The position numbers were made by a program, and so were the translations under genes. Positions 44,208 through 53,156 of a DNA stretch of 64,000 nt are shown one piece after another. Within the stretch, counting starts at the first letter, position 1, and each line of letters begins with the position of its first letter. Under the pieces are notes generated by a model that was not told where the DNA came from, made no database searches, and saw only the letters and a program-made list of their open reading frames with translations. Origin of the DNA: Planctomycetota bacterium (lineage in GTDB: Bacteria; Planctomycetota; UBA8742; UBA2392); the NCBI GenBank assembly GCA_019912315.1, contig JAIOJA010000080.1, forward strand, positions 21,762 through 85,761, written 5' to 3'.

Positions 44208-45656
44208 CTAAATGTCGTAGTACAGCTCAAACTCGTGCGGGTGCGGGCGCAAACGCATGGCCTGGACTTCGTTTTTCATTTTGTAGCTGATCCATTCCTC
44301 GATGATGTCCTTGCTGAACACGTCGCCCTTGAGCAGGAAGTCGTGGTCGGCTTCGAGCGCGCGCAGGCTTTCTTCGAGGCTGCCTGGTGTCTGCGGGATC
44401 TCTTTCAGCTGCTCCGGCGGCAGGTCGTACAGGTCCTTGTCCATGGGCTGGCCCGGGTCGATCTTGTTCTGGATGCCGTCCAGGGCCGCCATCAGGATCG
44501 CGCTGAACGTGAGGTACGGGTTGCTGCTCGGGTCCGGGCAGCGGTACTCGAAACGCTTGGCCCCGGGCTCATCGCCAGCCAACGGAATGCGCACGCAGGC
44601 CGAGCGATTGCGACTGCTGTAAGCAAGATTTACCGGCGCCTCATAGCCCGGCACCAGGCGGTGATAGCTGTTGGTGGTCGGGTTCGTGATCGCGCACAGG
44701 GCCGCCGCGTGTTTCAGCACACCGCCGATGCCGTAAATGGCTGTCTTGCTCAAGCCCGCGTAGCCGTCGCCGGCGTACTGGTTTTTGCCGCCCTTCCAGA
44801 TGCTGCTGTGGCAGTGCATGCCGCTGCCGTTATCGCCGTACAGGGGCTTCGGCATGAAAGTCGCGGTCTTGCCGTGGGCGCGCGCGACGTTTTTGACGAC
44901 GTGCTTGTACATCATCAACTGGTCGCCCATGCGGGTTAGCGTGTTAAAGCGGATACTCAACTCGCACTGTCCGCCGCTGGCGACTTCGTGGTGGTGCAGC
45001 TCAGGCACGCAGCCGACCTTTTCAAGGGTCAGCAGCATCTCCGTGCGGATGTCGTGCAGGCTGTCCATGGGCGGCACGGGGAAATAGCCCTGCTTGGTGC
45101 GCGGCTTGTAGCCCAGGTTTCCGCCTTCTTCAAAACGGTCGGTGTTCCAGGAGCCCTCGACGCTGTCCACTTCGTAGAAGCCCATGTTGGTGGTCTGGCG
45201 GAAGCGCACGTCGTCGAACACGAAGAACTCGGCTTCCGGGCCGAAGTAGATCGTGTCGCCAATGCCGGTACTCTTCAGGTAGGCCTCGGCGCGGTTCGCC
45301 ACGCTGCGCGGGCAGCGCCCGTAGGCCGTACGCTCGATGGGGTCGACGATGTTGCCGATCAGCACCAGCGTCTTTTCTTTCATGAAGGGGTCAATGAAGG
45401 CCGTCTGCGCTTCGGGAACGACAAGCATGTCGGACTCGTTAATGGTCTTCCACCCGCGCAGAGAGCTGCCATCAAAGGGCAGACCTTCTTCGAACAGCTC
45501 CGCTTCGAGCTTGCGGATCGGGAAAGTGTAGTGCTGCCAAAGCCCCGGCAGGTCCATGAAGCGGATGTCGAGCATGGTGCATCCGCGGTCTTTGGCAAAG
45601 CTGATTACGTCTTCAACTCCGGTGCCTTCCGGGTGAAGCACTTCCTCGCTGGACAT
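44208..45656 (-). CDS. glnA: Glutamine synthetase type I
   Basis: The 482-residue enzyme condenses ammonia with glutamate using ATP. Signature blocks include [46 protein letters not shown] and the C-terminal [10 protein letters not shown], in which the Tyr corresponds to the adenylylation site of GSI-beta enzymes. Length is normal. A GGAGAT site precedes the ATG. It has its own promoter in a 347-bp AT-richer upstream spacer and ends at a hairpin. glnB/glnK are not in this window, so regulation by GlnE-type adenylylation is only predicted. Confidence 0.98.
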   Translation of the reverse strand: MSSEEVLHPEGTGVEDVISFAKDRGCTMLDIRFMDLPGLWQHYTFPIRKLEAELFEEGLPFDGSSLRGWKTINESDMLVVPEAQTAFIDPFMKEKTLVLIGNIVDPIERTAYGRCPRSVANRAEAYLKSTGIGDTIYFGPEAEFFVFDDVRFRQTTNMGFYEVDSVEGSWNTDRFEEGGNLGYKPRTKQGYFPVPPMDSLHDIRTEMLLTLEKVGCVPELHHHEVASGGQCELSIRFNTLTRMGDQLMMYKHVVKNVARAHGKTATFMPKPLYGDNGSGMHCHSSIWKGGKNQYAGDGYAGLSKTAIYGIGGVLKHAAALCAITNPTTNSYHRLVPGYEAPVNLAYSSRNRSACVRIPLAGDEPGAKRFEYRCPDPSSNPYLTFSAILMAALDGIQNKIDPGQPMDKDLYDLPPEQLKEIPQTPGSLEESLRALEADHDFLLKGDVFSKDIIEEWISYKMKNEVQAMRLRPHPHEFELYYDI

Positions 45657-46003
45657 GGCTGATCTCCGTACCGCTGCGTGCGCCTTGGGGCGGCACCACC
45701 AAAAAAGTTATCGGCCCGCCACCGGGCGGGTCGTTGTAATCGGGTTGTAACGGGTGAATTTATGCTTTCCCGGTACGGGGACGTTACGTTAGCGAGGCCA
45801 GAAACAACAATCAAGCCCCAACCCGCTCAAAATGCGTATTCACAGCCTGTCCACACGTTGTTGACGCGCAAAAAACGAAACTTAACCGGCGATCAATGAA
45901 CGGGTTAGGAGTCGCGTAGCTTACCTGCCGGGCGCATCAAAATTCTTCAGCCTGTAACCCCGTGATATGCAATCTGTACCTGCTGTTCGGTTAAGATGAC
46001 TCC
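45657..46003. other. 347-bp divergent intergenic region glnA/TPR gene
   Basis: The spacer between divergent glnA and the TPR-protein gene contains the glnA promoter region (AAAAAAGTTATCGG tract at about 45700) and a CCCGCC-ACC-GGCGGG-type hairpin. I looked for a sigma-54 type TGGCAC-N5-TTGCA promoter on the minus strand and did not see one. No RNA gene or repeat was recognised. Confidence 0.55.
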
Positions 46004-47674
46004 ATGCACGCAGAAGATGCCTATCTGTTTCGTCACGGGCTGTTGCGGGATGCGGCCTACGAACTTCAGCCGAAGGGTGACCGCGCGGCACTGCACACGC
46101 TGATACTGAACATTTTTGAGGAGTTGTTTCCCGACAAACTCGATGACTTCGCCCTTGAACTCGCTGACCACGCCAATGGCGCGTCCCAGGCGCCCGCTCA
46201 CGGGAAACGCACGACTTCAATCTATACACGCCGTGAACTGAACTACCTCAATCGGGCGGCTTCCGTGTCGGAGAAGAACTACCGAATGGGGGACTGCATC
46301 ATGATCGCTGAACGAATGCTCAAGCACCCCGCAGCGAACGCGCAGGAGCGCGTCGAGGCACACTTGCTGAAAGGGCGGACTCTGCTGCATATGGGGCGCA
46401 GTGATGAGTGTGAGCAGAGTCTGACGAAGGCACGTGCATTGGCCGAGAGTTCAGATCAGCCGGTACTTCTGTCGCAGGCGCTGACCCAGTTGGGGAACCT
46501 GGCGCGAGCCACCACCCGAAGCCAGGAAGCGTTGCAGTTTTTCAACGAGGCGTACGAAGTCGCAACGAGTGCGGGCATGGAGTCAGCCTCCGCAGCCTTG
46601 GGAGGCATCGCCATGATGAAGGGACTGGTCGGGGATTTGTCAGCGGCTGAAGACGCCTTCGCGAGTGCGCTTAAGAGGGAGCCCAGAGCGTCCGTTCGTG
46701 CGCGCATGCTTTACAACCTTGCCACCACCCGGCAGACCGCGGGGCGTTGGAAAGAGTCTGAGGAGGGACTGCGTCAGGCCCTGAAGCTGACCCAGGAGTG
46801 TGGCGATCGGGACCTGGAGGGAATCGTACGCAGCGGGATGGCTATCTTGCTGAAGATGCTTGGTAGAAAGCCGGAAGCGCTTCTTGAGTACCGAAACGCC
46901 ACGTCTCTTCTGACCGCCAGCGGCAACCTTCGACACTTGGGGATTGTGCGGGGAAACCTCGGCGAAATGCTTTCAGAACTGGGTGAGCTTGACCAGGCCG
47001 CAGGGGAGCTGCGTGCGGCACTCGACATCCACCTTGAGACTGGCGATCTGCGGTTTCAGGCCAACGTACTCACAAGCCTCGGCTCTTTGGCGGCGACCCG
47101 CAATCGCGATGCTGAGGCGCGCGACTATTACGAACAGGCCGTCACCAGGCACCGGCAGGCCGGCAACACGCGCGGGCTGGGTGTGGCGCTGCACAACCTT
47201 GCGTCAACGGAGGAGGAGACGGGCTGTTTGGACAGGGCGCTCGAATTGCGCGAACAGGCCCTGGAGATGCTGTCCAGCATTGACGACCCGCTGCGTCTGG
47301 CGTTTGCCAACGGCGCCATGGCGGCCTTGCAATGCCTGCTCGGGCAGGCGGACCGGGTGCTGCCGGCGGCGCGACAAGCCTTTGCGGTGCTGGCGAGATC
47401 GGGCGTCCCGACACTCACTGCCGAATACGGTGTGATGCCCGTGTTGCGTTGTGAGCTGGCCCTCGGGAATCGGGCAGCGGCGGAGCGTATGATCCGTGAG
47501 TTGGAGTCACTCACAAACGACACCCCGGACGCGGGTCTTGAGCAATTCCTGGCAGGCGCACGGAAGGCGCTGAGTGTGCCGCATCACTCGCTGTTTAACG
47601 GGTTTGTGTTCGACGATCTGCCGGAGCCCCTGCAAAGGGCGTTGATTGCCGGGCATGGGGCGCGGGTGAGTTAG
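46004..47674 (+). CDS. TPR-repeat protein resembling the tail of STAND ATPases
   Basis: The 556-residue protein begins MHAEDAYLFRHGLLRDAAYE, a sequence typical of the helical linker that follows the AAA/NB-ARC ATPase in large TPR-containing signalling proteins. It has at least eight tetratricopeptide-like repeats from residue 110 to 470 (QALTQLGNLARATTRSQEAL; ALHNLASTEEETGCLDRALE). An in-frame TAA at 45992 shows the ATPase part is absent upstream. The ribosome-binding site is weak. It may be a truncated remnant or an independent TPR scaffold. It precedes tRNA-Leu on the other strand. Confidence 0.75.
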   Translation: MHAEDAYLFRHGLLRDAAYELQPKGDRAALHTLILNIFEELFPDKLDDFALELADHANGASQAPAHGKRTTSIYTRRELNYLNRAASVSEKNYRMGDCIMIAERMLKHPAANAQERVEAHLLKGRTLLHMGRSDECEQSLTKARALAESSDQPVLLSQALTQLGNLARATTRSQEALQFFNEAYEVATSAGMESASAALGGIAMMKGLVGDLSAAEDAFASALKREPRASVRARMLYNLATTRQTAGRWKESEEGLRQALKLTQECGDRDLEGIVRSGMAILLKMLGRKPEALLEYRNATSLLTASGNLRHLGIVRGNLGEMLSELGELDQAAGELRAALDIHLETGDLRFQANVLTSLGSLAATRNRDAEARDYYEQAVTRHRQAGNTRGLGVALHNLASTEEETGCLDRALELREQALEMLSSIDDPLRLAFANGAMAALQCLLGQADRVLPAARQAFAVLARSGVPTLTAEYGVMPVLRCELALGNRAAAERMIRELESLTNDTPDAGLEQFLAGARKALSVPHHSLFNGFVFDDLPEPLQRALIAGHGARVS

Positions 47675-47724
47675 CCGTAACGAACGATGCGGCCTCGGCA
47701 ATTCGCCAAGGCCGCATTTCTAGG

Positions 47725-47811
47725 TGGTGCGCAGGGCGGGACTTGAACCCGCACACCCCGAAGGGAACCAGATCCTTAGTCTGGCGCGTCTGCCAATTCC
47801 GCCACCTGCGC
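47725..47811 (-). tRNA. tRNA-Leu (TAA)
   Basis: On the minus strand an 87-nt cloverleaf is bounded by GCGCAGG and its complement CCTGCGC. The anticodon loop contains CTAAGG with anticodon TAA, the T arm has GGGTTCAAGTCCCG, and a long variable arm (GGTTCCCTTCGGGGTG) is present as in type II tRNAs. The discriminator is A and CCA is encoded at the 3' end. Confidence 0.95.
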
Positions 47812-47867
47812 AGTGGACCGGGGAAGCTAGCACTCGACCCTTCACTGTCAACGGGGAGCGGTTTCGA

Positions 47868-47972
47868 GAGCCCCGGCCGAAGGGCCGGGGACGCCCGCCG
47901 CCTGCTGCGGGCGAATCTTGTTGTTTGCGGCTTGTCGGCTTTGCCGACTCCCCGGCCTTTCGGCCGGGGCTC
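47868..47972. repeat. Array of nested GC-rich hairpins
   Basis: Three hairpins (CCCCGGCC/GGCCGGGG at 47871-47890, CGCCCGC/GCGGGCG, and CCCCGGCC/GGCCGGGG at 47950-47969) sit in tandem, with a GTCGGC/GCCGAC hairpin between. The outermost GAGCCCCGGCC and GGCCGGGGCTC are also complementary over 11 bp. The array lies between the tRNA and the ABC gene. It may be a terminator cluster or a repeated palindromic element. Confidence 0.6.
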
Positions 47973-48073
47973 TGTTAGCCACTTGTACTTTGAACCTTTG
48001 GACACTACTCCTGTTTGCTTGACGCGTATTACCTTAGTTAACTAGAGTCCGGCTCCCTTGCCTGGAGGCTGTT

Positions 48074-50023
48074 TTGAGCGAACCCGTAGAAAAGCGCCCG
48101 AACGTCGCGCCGGAACTCGCCGGCGTTGACGGTGTCCATGGCACCGTGATCCACGATTCCGTCAAAGACGAAATCGTCACCCACCCGCTGCTCGACATCG
48201 CCAACCTGAAAACCTACTTCCACACCGACAATGGCGTGGTCAAGGCCGTTGACGACATCAGCCTGCGCATCGGCGAGGGCGAAACCCTGGGCGTCGTGGG
48301 GGAGTCGGGCTCCGGCAAGTCCATGACGGCCTACAGCATGTTGAAGCTACTGCCAAGCCAGACGGGGCGCATTGAAGGCGGGCGCATCCAGTGGCGCGGC
48401 GAGGACGGGCTCGACAAGGACCTGACCAGACTCAGCGAATCCGAGCTGCGCAAGATCCGTGGCGGCGACATTGCCATGATCTTCCAGGAGCCGATGACCA
48501 GCCTGAACCCGGTGTTCACCTGCGGCTCACAAGTGGTGGAAGCCCTCACCCTGCACCTCGGCATGACCAAGAGCGAAGCCTGGAAACGCACGGTCGAGCT
48601 GTTCGATGAAGTCGGCATCCCGGAGCCCGCAACCCGCGTCAAGCAGTACCCGTTCGAGCTTTCCGGTGGCATGAAGCAGCGCGTGATGATCGCCATGGCG
48701 CTGGCCTGCAACCCGCGCATGTTGATCTGCGACGAGCCCACCACCGCGCTCGACGTGACCATCCAGAAGCAGATCATCGACCTGATCAAGGATGTGCAGG
48801 ACAAGCGCCGAATGGCCGTTCTGTTCATTACCCACGACCTCGGTGTAGTCGCGGAAGTCACGGACAAAGTTGCCGTCATGTTTGGCGGCAAGATCGTCGA
48901 GTACGGGCGCGTGCTGGATATCTTCGCCAACCCGCAGCATCCGTACACCAAGGGACTGCTGGCCTGCCGTCCGCGCCTGACCACCAAGGCCGAGCGCCTG
49001 CCCACGGTCGAAGACTTTATCGACGCCGACAAGAAGGGCATTGAACTTGACCCGACGGACCCGAACCTCGAAATCCCGGGCAAGAAGCGCCCGGAAAAAC
49101 GCCGCGAACAGATGGACGGGTTTGACTCCCCGCTGATCAAGATTGAGGGCCTCAAGACTTACTTCCCGATCAAGAAGGGCGTGTTCCGCAGTACCGTGGG
49201 GCACGTGAAGGCCGTTGACGATGTGACCCTTACCGTCAAGAAGGGTCGCACCATCGGGCTGGTCGGCGAATCGGGCTGCGGTAAAACGACGCTGGGGCGC
49301 ACCATCCTGCGCCTGATTGAGCCGACGGAGGGTCGCGTCTGGTACGGTGACAAGGAAATCACCGGCATGCCAAGCGCCGAGCTGCGCGCCATGCGCCGCA
49401 AGATGCAGATCATTTTCCAGGACCCGTTCAGCAGTCTCAACCCGCGCATGACCATCGGCGCCGCGATCATGGAGCCCATGCAGGTACACGGCTTGCAGGG
49501 CAACCGCCGCGGACGTGAAGACCGCGCGGCCTGGCTGCTCGAAAAAGTGGGCCTGCCCGCGGACCACCTGAAACGCTACCCGCACGAGTTCAGCGGCGGG
49601 CAGCGCCAGCGCATCGGCATCGCGCGCACGCTGGCCGTGGAGCCCGAGTTCATCGTGTGCGACGAATCCGTAAGCGCGCTGGACGTCAGCGTGCAGGCCG
49701 GCGTGCTGAACCTGCTGATGGATTTGCAGGACGAGTTCGGGCTGACCTATATTTTCATCTCACATGACTTGAGTGTCGTAAAATTCATCAGCGACGACAT
49801 TGCCGTGATGTGTCCCGGCGCGACACTCAGGGAACTGTGGGAAGAGGGCAAGCGCGAGGGTGTAAGAGAGGAAGATTTCGGGCGCGGCGGGCATATTGTC
49901 GAGTACGCCACCAGCGACGAGATCTACCAGAACCCGCAGCACAGCTACACCAGGCGCCTGATGGAAGCGATTCCCGACCCGGACATCGAAGATATCCGCA
50001 AGCGCGTCGAAGCCGCGGTGTAG
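48074..50023 (+). CDS. Fused oligopeptide ABC transporter ATP-binding protein (DppD-DppF-like)
   Basis: The 649-residue protein has two complete ABC ATPase domains in one chain. The first has Walker A GESGSGKS, signature LSGGMKQRV and Walker B MLICDEPTTALD; the second has GESGCGKTT, FSGGQRQRIGIA and VCDESVSALD, in which the usual Pro after Glu is Ser. The C-terminal region of the Opp/Dpp family is present after the first domain (NPQHPYTKGLL). The TTG start follows GGAGG; no better start is seen. Separate DppD and DppF are fused here. No permease or substrate-binding gene is adjacent. Substrate class is inferred from family likeness. Confidence 0.92.
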   Translation: MSEPVEKRPNVAPELAGVDGVHGTVIHDSVKDEIVTHPLLDIANLKTYFHTDNGVVKAVDDISLRIGEGETLGVVGESGSGKSMTAYSMLKLLPSQTGRIEGGRIQWRGEDGLDKDLTRLSESELRKIRGGDIAMIFQEPMTSLNPVFTCGSQVVEALTLHLGMTKSEAWKRTVELFDEVGIPEPATRVKQYPFELSGGMKQRVMIAMALACNPRMLICDEPTTALDVTIQKQIIDLIKDVQDKRRMAVLFITHDLGVVAEVTDKVAVMFGGKIVEYGRVLDIFANPQHPYTKGLLACRPRLTTKAERLPTVEDFIDADKKGIELDPTDPNLEIPGKKRPEKRREQMDGFDSPLIKIEGLKTYFPIKKGVFRSTVGHVKAVDDVTLTVKKGRTIGLVGESGCGKTTLGRTILRLIEPTEGRVWYGDKEITGMPSAELRAMRRKMQIIFQDPFSSLNPRMTIGAAIMEPMQVHGLQGNRRGREDRAAWLLEKVGLPADHLKRYPHEFSGGQRQRIGIARTLAVEPEFIVCDESVSALDVSVQAGVLNLLMDLQDEFGLTYIFISHDLSVVKFISDDIAVMCPGATLRELWEEGKREGVREEDFGRGGHIVEYATSDEIYQNPQHSYTRRLMEAIPDPDIEDIRKRVEAAV

Positions 50024-50120
50024 CAATGCACACTGGCACGACGTCCGGGTTTCCCGGGCGTTTTGCTTTGGCGCCGGGGCGCTTCAATCGTTTCATACAT
50101 ACAGGCACTTGGAGGTCACC

Positions 50121-50666
50121 ATGAGACTGCTGTTGAGTCTGCTGTTGTTGCTTTGTGTCGGGGAGCTTTCGGCGACCTCGGCGGTTCAGCTTGATGTGGC
50201 TGCGCTTACCGAAAAGTCGTCGCTGGTTGTCGTCGGCAAAGTCGACAGCAGCGAGTGCAAGTGGGACGCCGCCAAGGCCGGCATCTGGACGCACTACGAC
50301 CTTACCGTCACGGAAACGCTTAAGGGTGCGCACGAGAAGTCGCGCGAAGTCGTCATCCGTGGCGGCGTGGTCGGAGAAGTCGGGCAGCACGTGGCCGGCG
50401 CGGGCAGCCTGGAAACGGGCGCCGAGTACGTGCTGTTTCTCTGGAAGGACGACGACGATCGTCTGCGCCTGCAAGGCATGCGCCAGGGAGTGTTCCAAAT
50501 CAGCGAACGCGAAGGCGTGAAGTACGCGGGCAACTCGCTCAGCGGACTGCGCATCGTTGACCCAGAAACCATGAAAGTCAGGAAAGCCAGCGCGCTGGAA
50601 TTCGAACTCACCGCTCTCAAGACCAAGGTGAAAGACCTCGTCGGGGCCGCGAAGGAGGACGAATGA
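50121..50666 (+). CDS. Secreted protein of unknown function
   Basis: A 181-residue protein with a signal peptide (RLLLSLLLLLCVGELSA) and a beta-rich mature domain (VVGKVDSSECKWD, YDLTVTETLKG, EYVLFLWKDDDDRL, GVKYAGNSLSGL). Such short exported beta proteins often start IVVGKV and are conserved near proteases in Gram-negative bacteria, but I cannot name the family. The start is set by GGAGGTCACC. Its stop overlaps the ATG of the metalloprotease gene by 4 bp, so the two are coupled, which suggests a chaperone, inhibitor or substrate role toward the protease. Confidence 0.75.
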   Translation: MRLLLSLLLLLCVGELSATSAVQLDVAALTEKSSLVVVGKVDSSECKWDAAKAGIWTHYDLTVTETLKGAHEKSREVVIRGGVVGEVGQHVAGAGSLETGAEYVLFLWKDDDDRLRLQGMRQGVFQISEREGVKYAGNSLSGLRIVDPETMKVRKASALEFELTALKTKVKDLVGAAKEDE

Positions 50667-52984
50667 AGTATTTGCGTCCACCGACTGGCGCTGGCTTACG
50701 CGTCGCGCTCCAATTGCTGCTTGCGTCCGGAGTCGTCTTCGCGGTCGGTGAATCCGCCGACGCCTACATGAGCATTCGCGTGCCACTTGGCAGCGCGGGC
50801 CAGGGCCTTCCCGTACGCTGGGACCTCAACAACACGGCCGCGCGTCCCAACATCGCCAACCGGCGCGTGCTGTACGAAATCGGCGATCTCGGCACCCGCG
50901 ACGCCGGCGGCTTTACCGGCCCGGTCAATGAGTTCGAGGCCGTGCAGAACAGCTTCGCCGTGTGGCGCGATGTCAACGAATCGGAGATCGACTTCGAATT
51001 CAATGGCGCCACCACCAACGCCGTCAGCAACGCAACCGACAACCGCAACGTGATCCGCTGGGTTGACAGCAACATCGCGTCGGGCGTCTTCGCCGTCACG
51101 ATCACGACGTTCGACACAACCACCGGGCAGATCGTGGACGCCGACATGGAACTGAATGATCGCGACTTTACCTGGGATACGCTCGGCCCGGCCGGTACTA
51201 CCGGCAGCATCGGGCGTGCGATGGTCGAGAACGTTGTAACCCACGAGCTCGGGCATTTTCTCGGGTTTGACCATCCGGCGAATTCGCAGTCGACGCTGTT
51301 CTTCGCCAGCAGCCCCGGTCTGATCGACCAGACGACGCTTGAAATCGACGACCGCGCGCAGCTTCTGAGCGATTACACCAGTCCCACCGTCACCGACCCG
51401 ACACTGGGCACCGTGCAGGGCAGTGTAAGCGACGTCAGCAACCCGCGCTTCGGCGTCGGCGTGACGCTCATTGACGTGTCAACAGGAAGAAACGTCATCG
51501 GGCACGTCACGGAAGGCACGCCCGGCCCGTTTATGCTGGGCAGCTTCAGCATCGAAAACGTCCCGCCCGGCAACTATCTGGCGCTTGCACTGCCCATTGA
51601 GAAAAGCGCCCTGGGTTCTTACTACGGAAGCGCGTTCACAGCCTTCTATCCGACGCTGCACGGGCTGACAGTCGGCGCTGTCGGCGCGCCGACATATGTA
51701 AAGGTCGCGCCGGGCGCCACTGTTACGGGCGTCAACCTGACCGTGCCGGGCGGCACGCAGAACCCGCAAGAGCCCGACGGCAACAGCGGCAGCGCGACAC
51801 CGATCGCAAGCGGGCAGTCAACCGTATCGACCGTAAGTCCCGCAACGGATGAAGACTGGTTGAGCTTTACCACAACGCAGCCCAACCAGCAGGTGAATAT
51901 CCGCGTGCTGTCGGACGCCTTCGGGTTCAGTCTTAACCCGACCCTGACCCTGTATGGCACGGACGGCAGCACGGTGCTGGTCAGCCCCGATTTCGGACAC
52001 CCGAATTTCGTCAGCAGCGCCAACGACATCGACGCAAACGCCTTTGACGTAAGTGGCGTGAACTACGACGCCGAAATCGAACGCGTGATGGCCGCGGCGG
52101 GAACGTACTTCTTCAAGGTCGCCAGCAAGGTCGGCGCGACCTCCGGCCATTACGTCGTGTTGTTTGAAGTATCCGGCGTGGACACCGCCGCTGACACGCA
52201 CGCGAGTGTGATTGCTTCCAGTGTGCCCGGCATCGCGGCCGGCGGCGCGGGAACATTCACGGTTACTGTAACGCCGCGCAACATACACGGGCGCGACCTG
52301 AACGCCCCCAACACGTACATGGTCGAGTTGATGGACGTGACCGGTGCGCCGACCGTGCTGCAGACGATTCCTTCCGGCAGCACGCCGTTTCAGTTTACCG
52401 TGAATGCGCTGGGCACGTCGCAGGTGAAGCGTTACGGCGCGCGCATTGACGGGCAGTTGATCGCGGCCGGTGTTGATGTCAGCCATTTTGGAACGCTGTC
52501 GCTGATCAACAGCCGGATTGCGTTGCTCGAGGCTACGCTGAACGCCAACGGCTATGACCGCATCCCTGTGATGGTCGAACTGCGCGACGGCAGCGGCAAC
52601 CCGCTACCGAATAGCGCCATCGCCGTCACCCTGAGCACGACCGCCGGCACGCTGGATAACGGTACCACCACCGGCGCCGGCAACGTGCCCGCGGTGTTCG
52701 GTGCCGACCGGGGCGTCTGGTTGATTGATCTCGTTGCTCCGACCAACACGGGCACGGCCACGATCACGGCGTTTGCCAACGCGCAGCAGATCGACAGCAA
52801 GCAGGTCAGCATTCTGGCGCGGGCCGCAGGCACCGGTGGGGGACCAGCCGGTGACGGCGGCGGCGGCGGAAATGACGACGACGGTGGTGGATGCGTTGCC
52901 GGCATGGGCGGGACGGGCTTTGCATTTCTGGCTTTGCTGATGGGCGTTGCCTGGCGTCGTCGGCCTGGCGCTTCTGGGAAATAG
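50663..52984 (+). CDS. Secreted matrixin-like metalloprotease with C-terminal sorting tail
   Basis: The 773-residue protein has an N-terminal signal peptide and a metzincin-type domain with the zinc motif HELGHFLGFDH (His194, His198, His204, catalytic Glu195). After it come beta-sandwich domains including a pre-peptidase C-terminal-like segment (PATDEDWLSFTTTQPNQQVN). The last 45 residues are a Gly/Asp linker, a Cys, a hydrophobic stretch (GMGGTGFAFLALLMGVAW) and RRRPG, resembling MYXO-CTERM or related sorting tails. Its gene is coupled by ATGA overlap to the upstream secreted-protein gene. Confidence 0.9.
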   Translation: MKYLRPPTGAGLRVALQLLLASGVVFAVGESADAYMSIRVPLGSAGQGLPVRWDLNNTAARPNIANRRVLYEIGDLGTRDAGGFTGPVNEFEAVQNSFAVWRDVNESEIDFEFNGATTNAVSNATDNRNVIRWVDSNIASGVFAVTITTFDTTTGQIVDADMELNDRDFTWDTLGPAGTTGSIGRAMVENVVTHELGHFLGFDHPANSQSTLFFASSPGLIDQTTLEIDDRAQLLSDYTSPTVTDPTLGTVQGSVSDVSNPRFGVGVTLIDVSTGRNVIGHVTEGTPGPFMLGSFSIENVPPGNYLALALPIEKSALGSYYGSAFTAFYPTLHGLTVGAVGAPTYVKVAPGATVTGVNLTVPGGTQNPQEPDGNSGSATPIASGQSTVSTVSPATDEDWLSFTTTQPNQQVNIRVLSDAFGFSLNPTLTLYGTDGSTVLVSPDFGHPNFVSSANDIDANAFDVSGVNYDAEIERVMAAAGTYFFKVASKVGATSGHYVVLFEVSGVDTAADTHASVIASSVPGIAAGGAGTFTVTVTPRNIHGRDLNAPNTYMVELMDVTGAPTVLQTIPSGSTPFQFTVNALGTSQVKRYGARIDGQLIAAGVDVSHFGTLSLINSRIALLEATLNANGYDRIPVMVELRDGSGNPLPNSAIAVTLSTTAGTLDNGTTTGAGNVPAVFGADRGVWLIDLVAPTNTGTATITAFANAQQIDSKQVSILARAAGTGGGPAGDGGGGGNDDDGGGCVAGMGGTGFAFLALLMGVAWRRRPGASGK

Positions 52985-53156
52985 CGGCCGTCCCGCTTGA
53001 ACGTGCAACGCGGCAACCGTCCTACGCGACAGAACCGCGACAGGACCCGTTCCGGGTCGCTTGGGTTCAGCCTGTTCCATTTGGATTCGCAAGGGACGGC
53101 CAACGCGCCGGCGTCCCAAGACCGGCCCCGGGTAAGAAGTTGCGAATTGCAGAAGA

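Noticed and set aside
44208..46003. A sigma-54/NtrC-type promoter for glnA
   Set aside because: No TGGCAC-N5-TTGCA pattern was found on the minus strand upstream of glnA.
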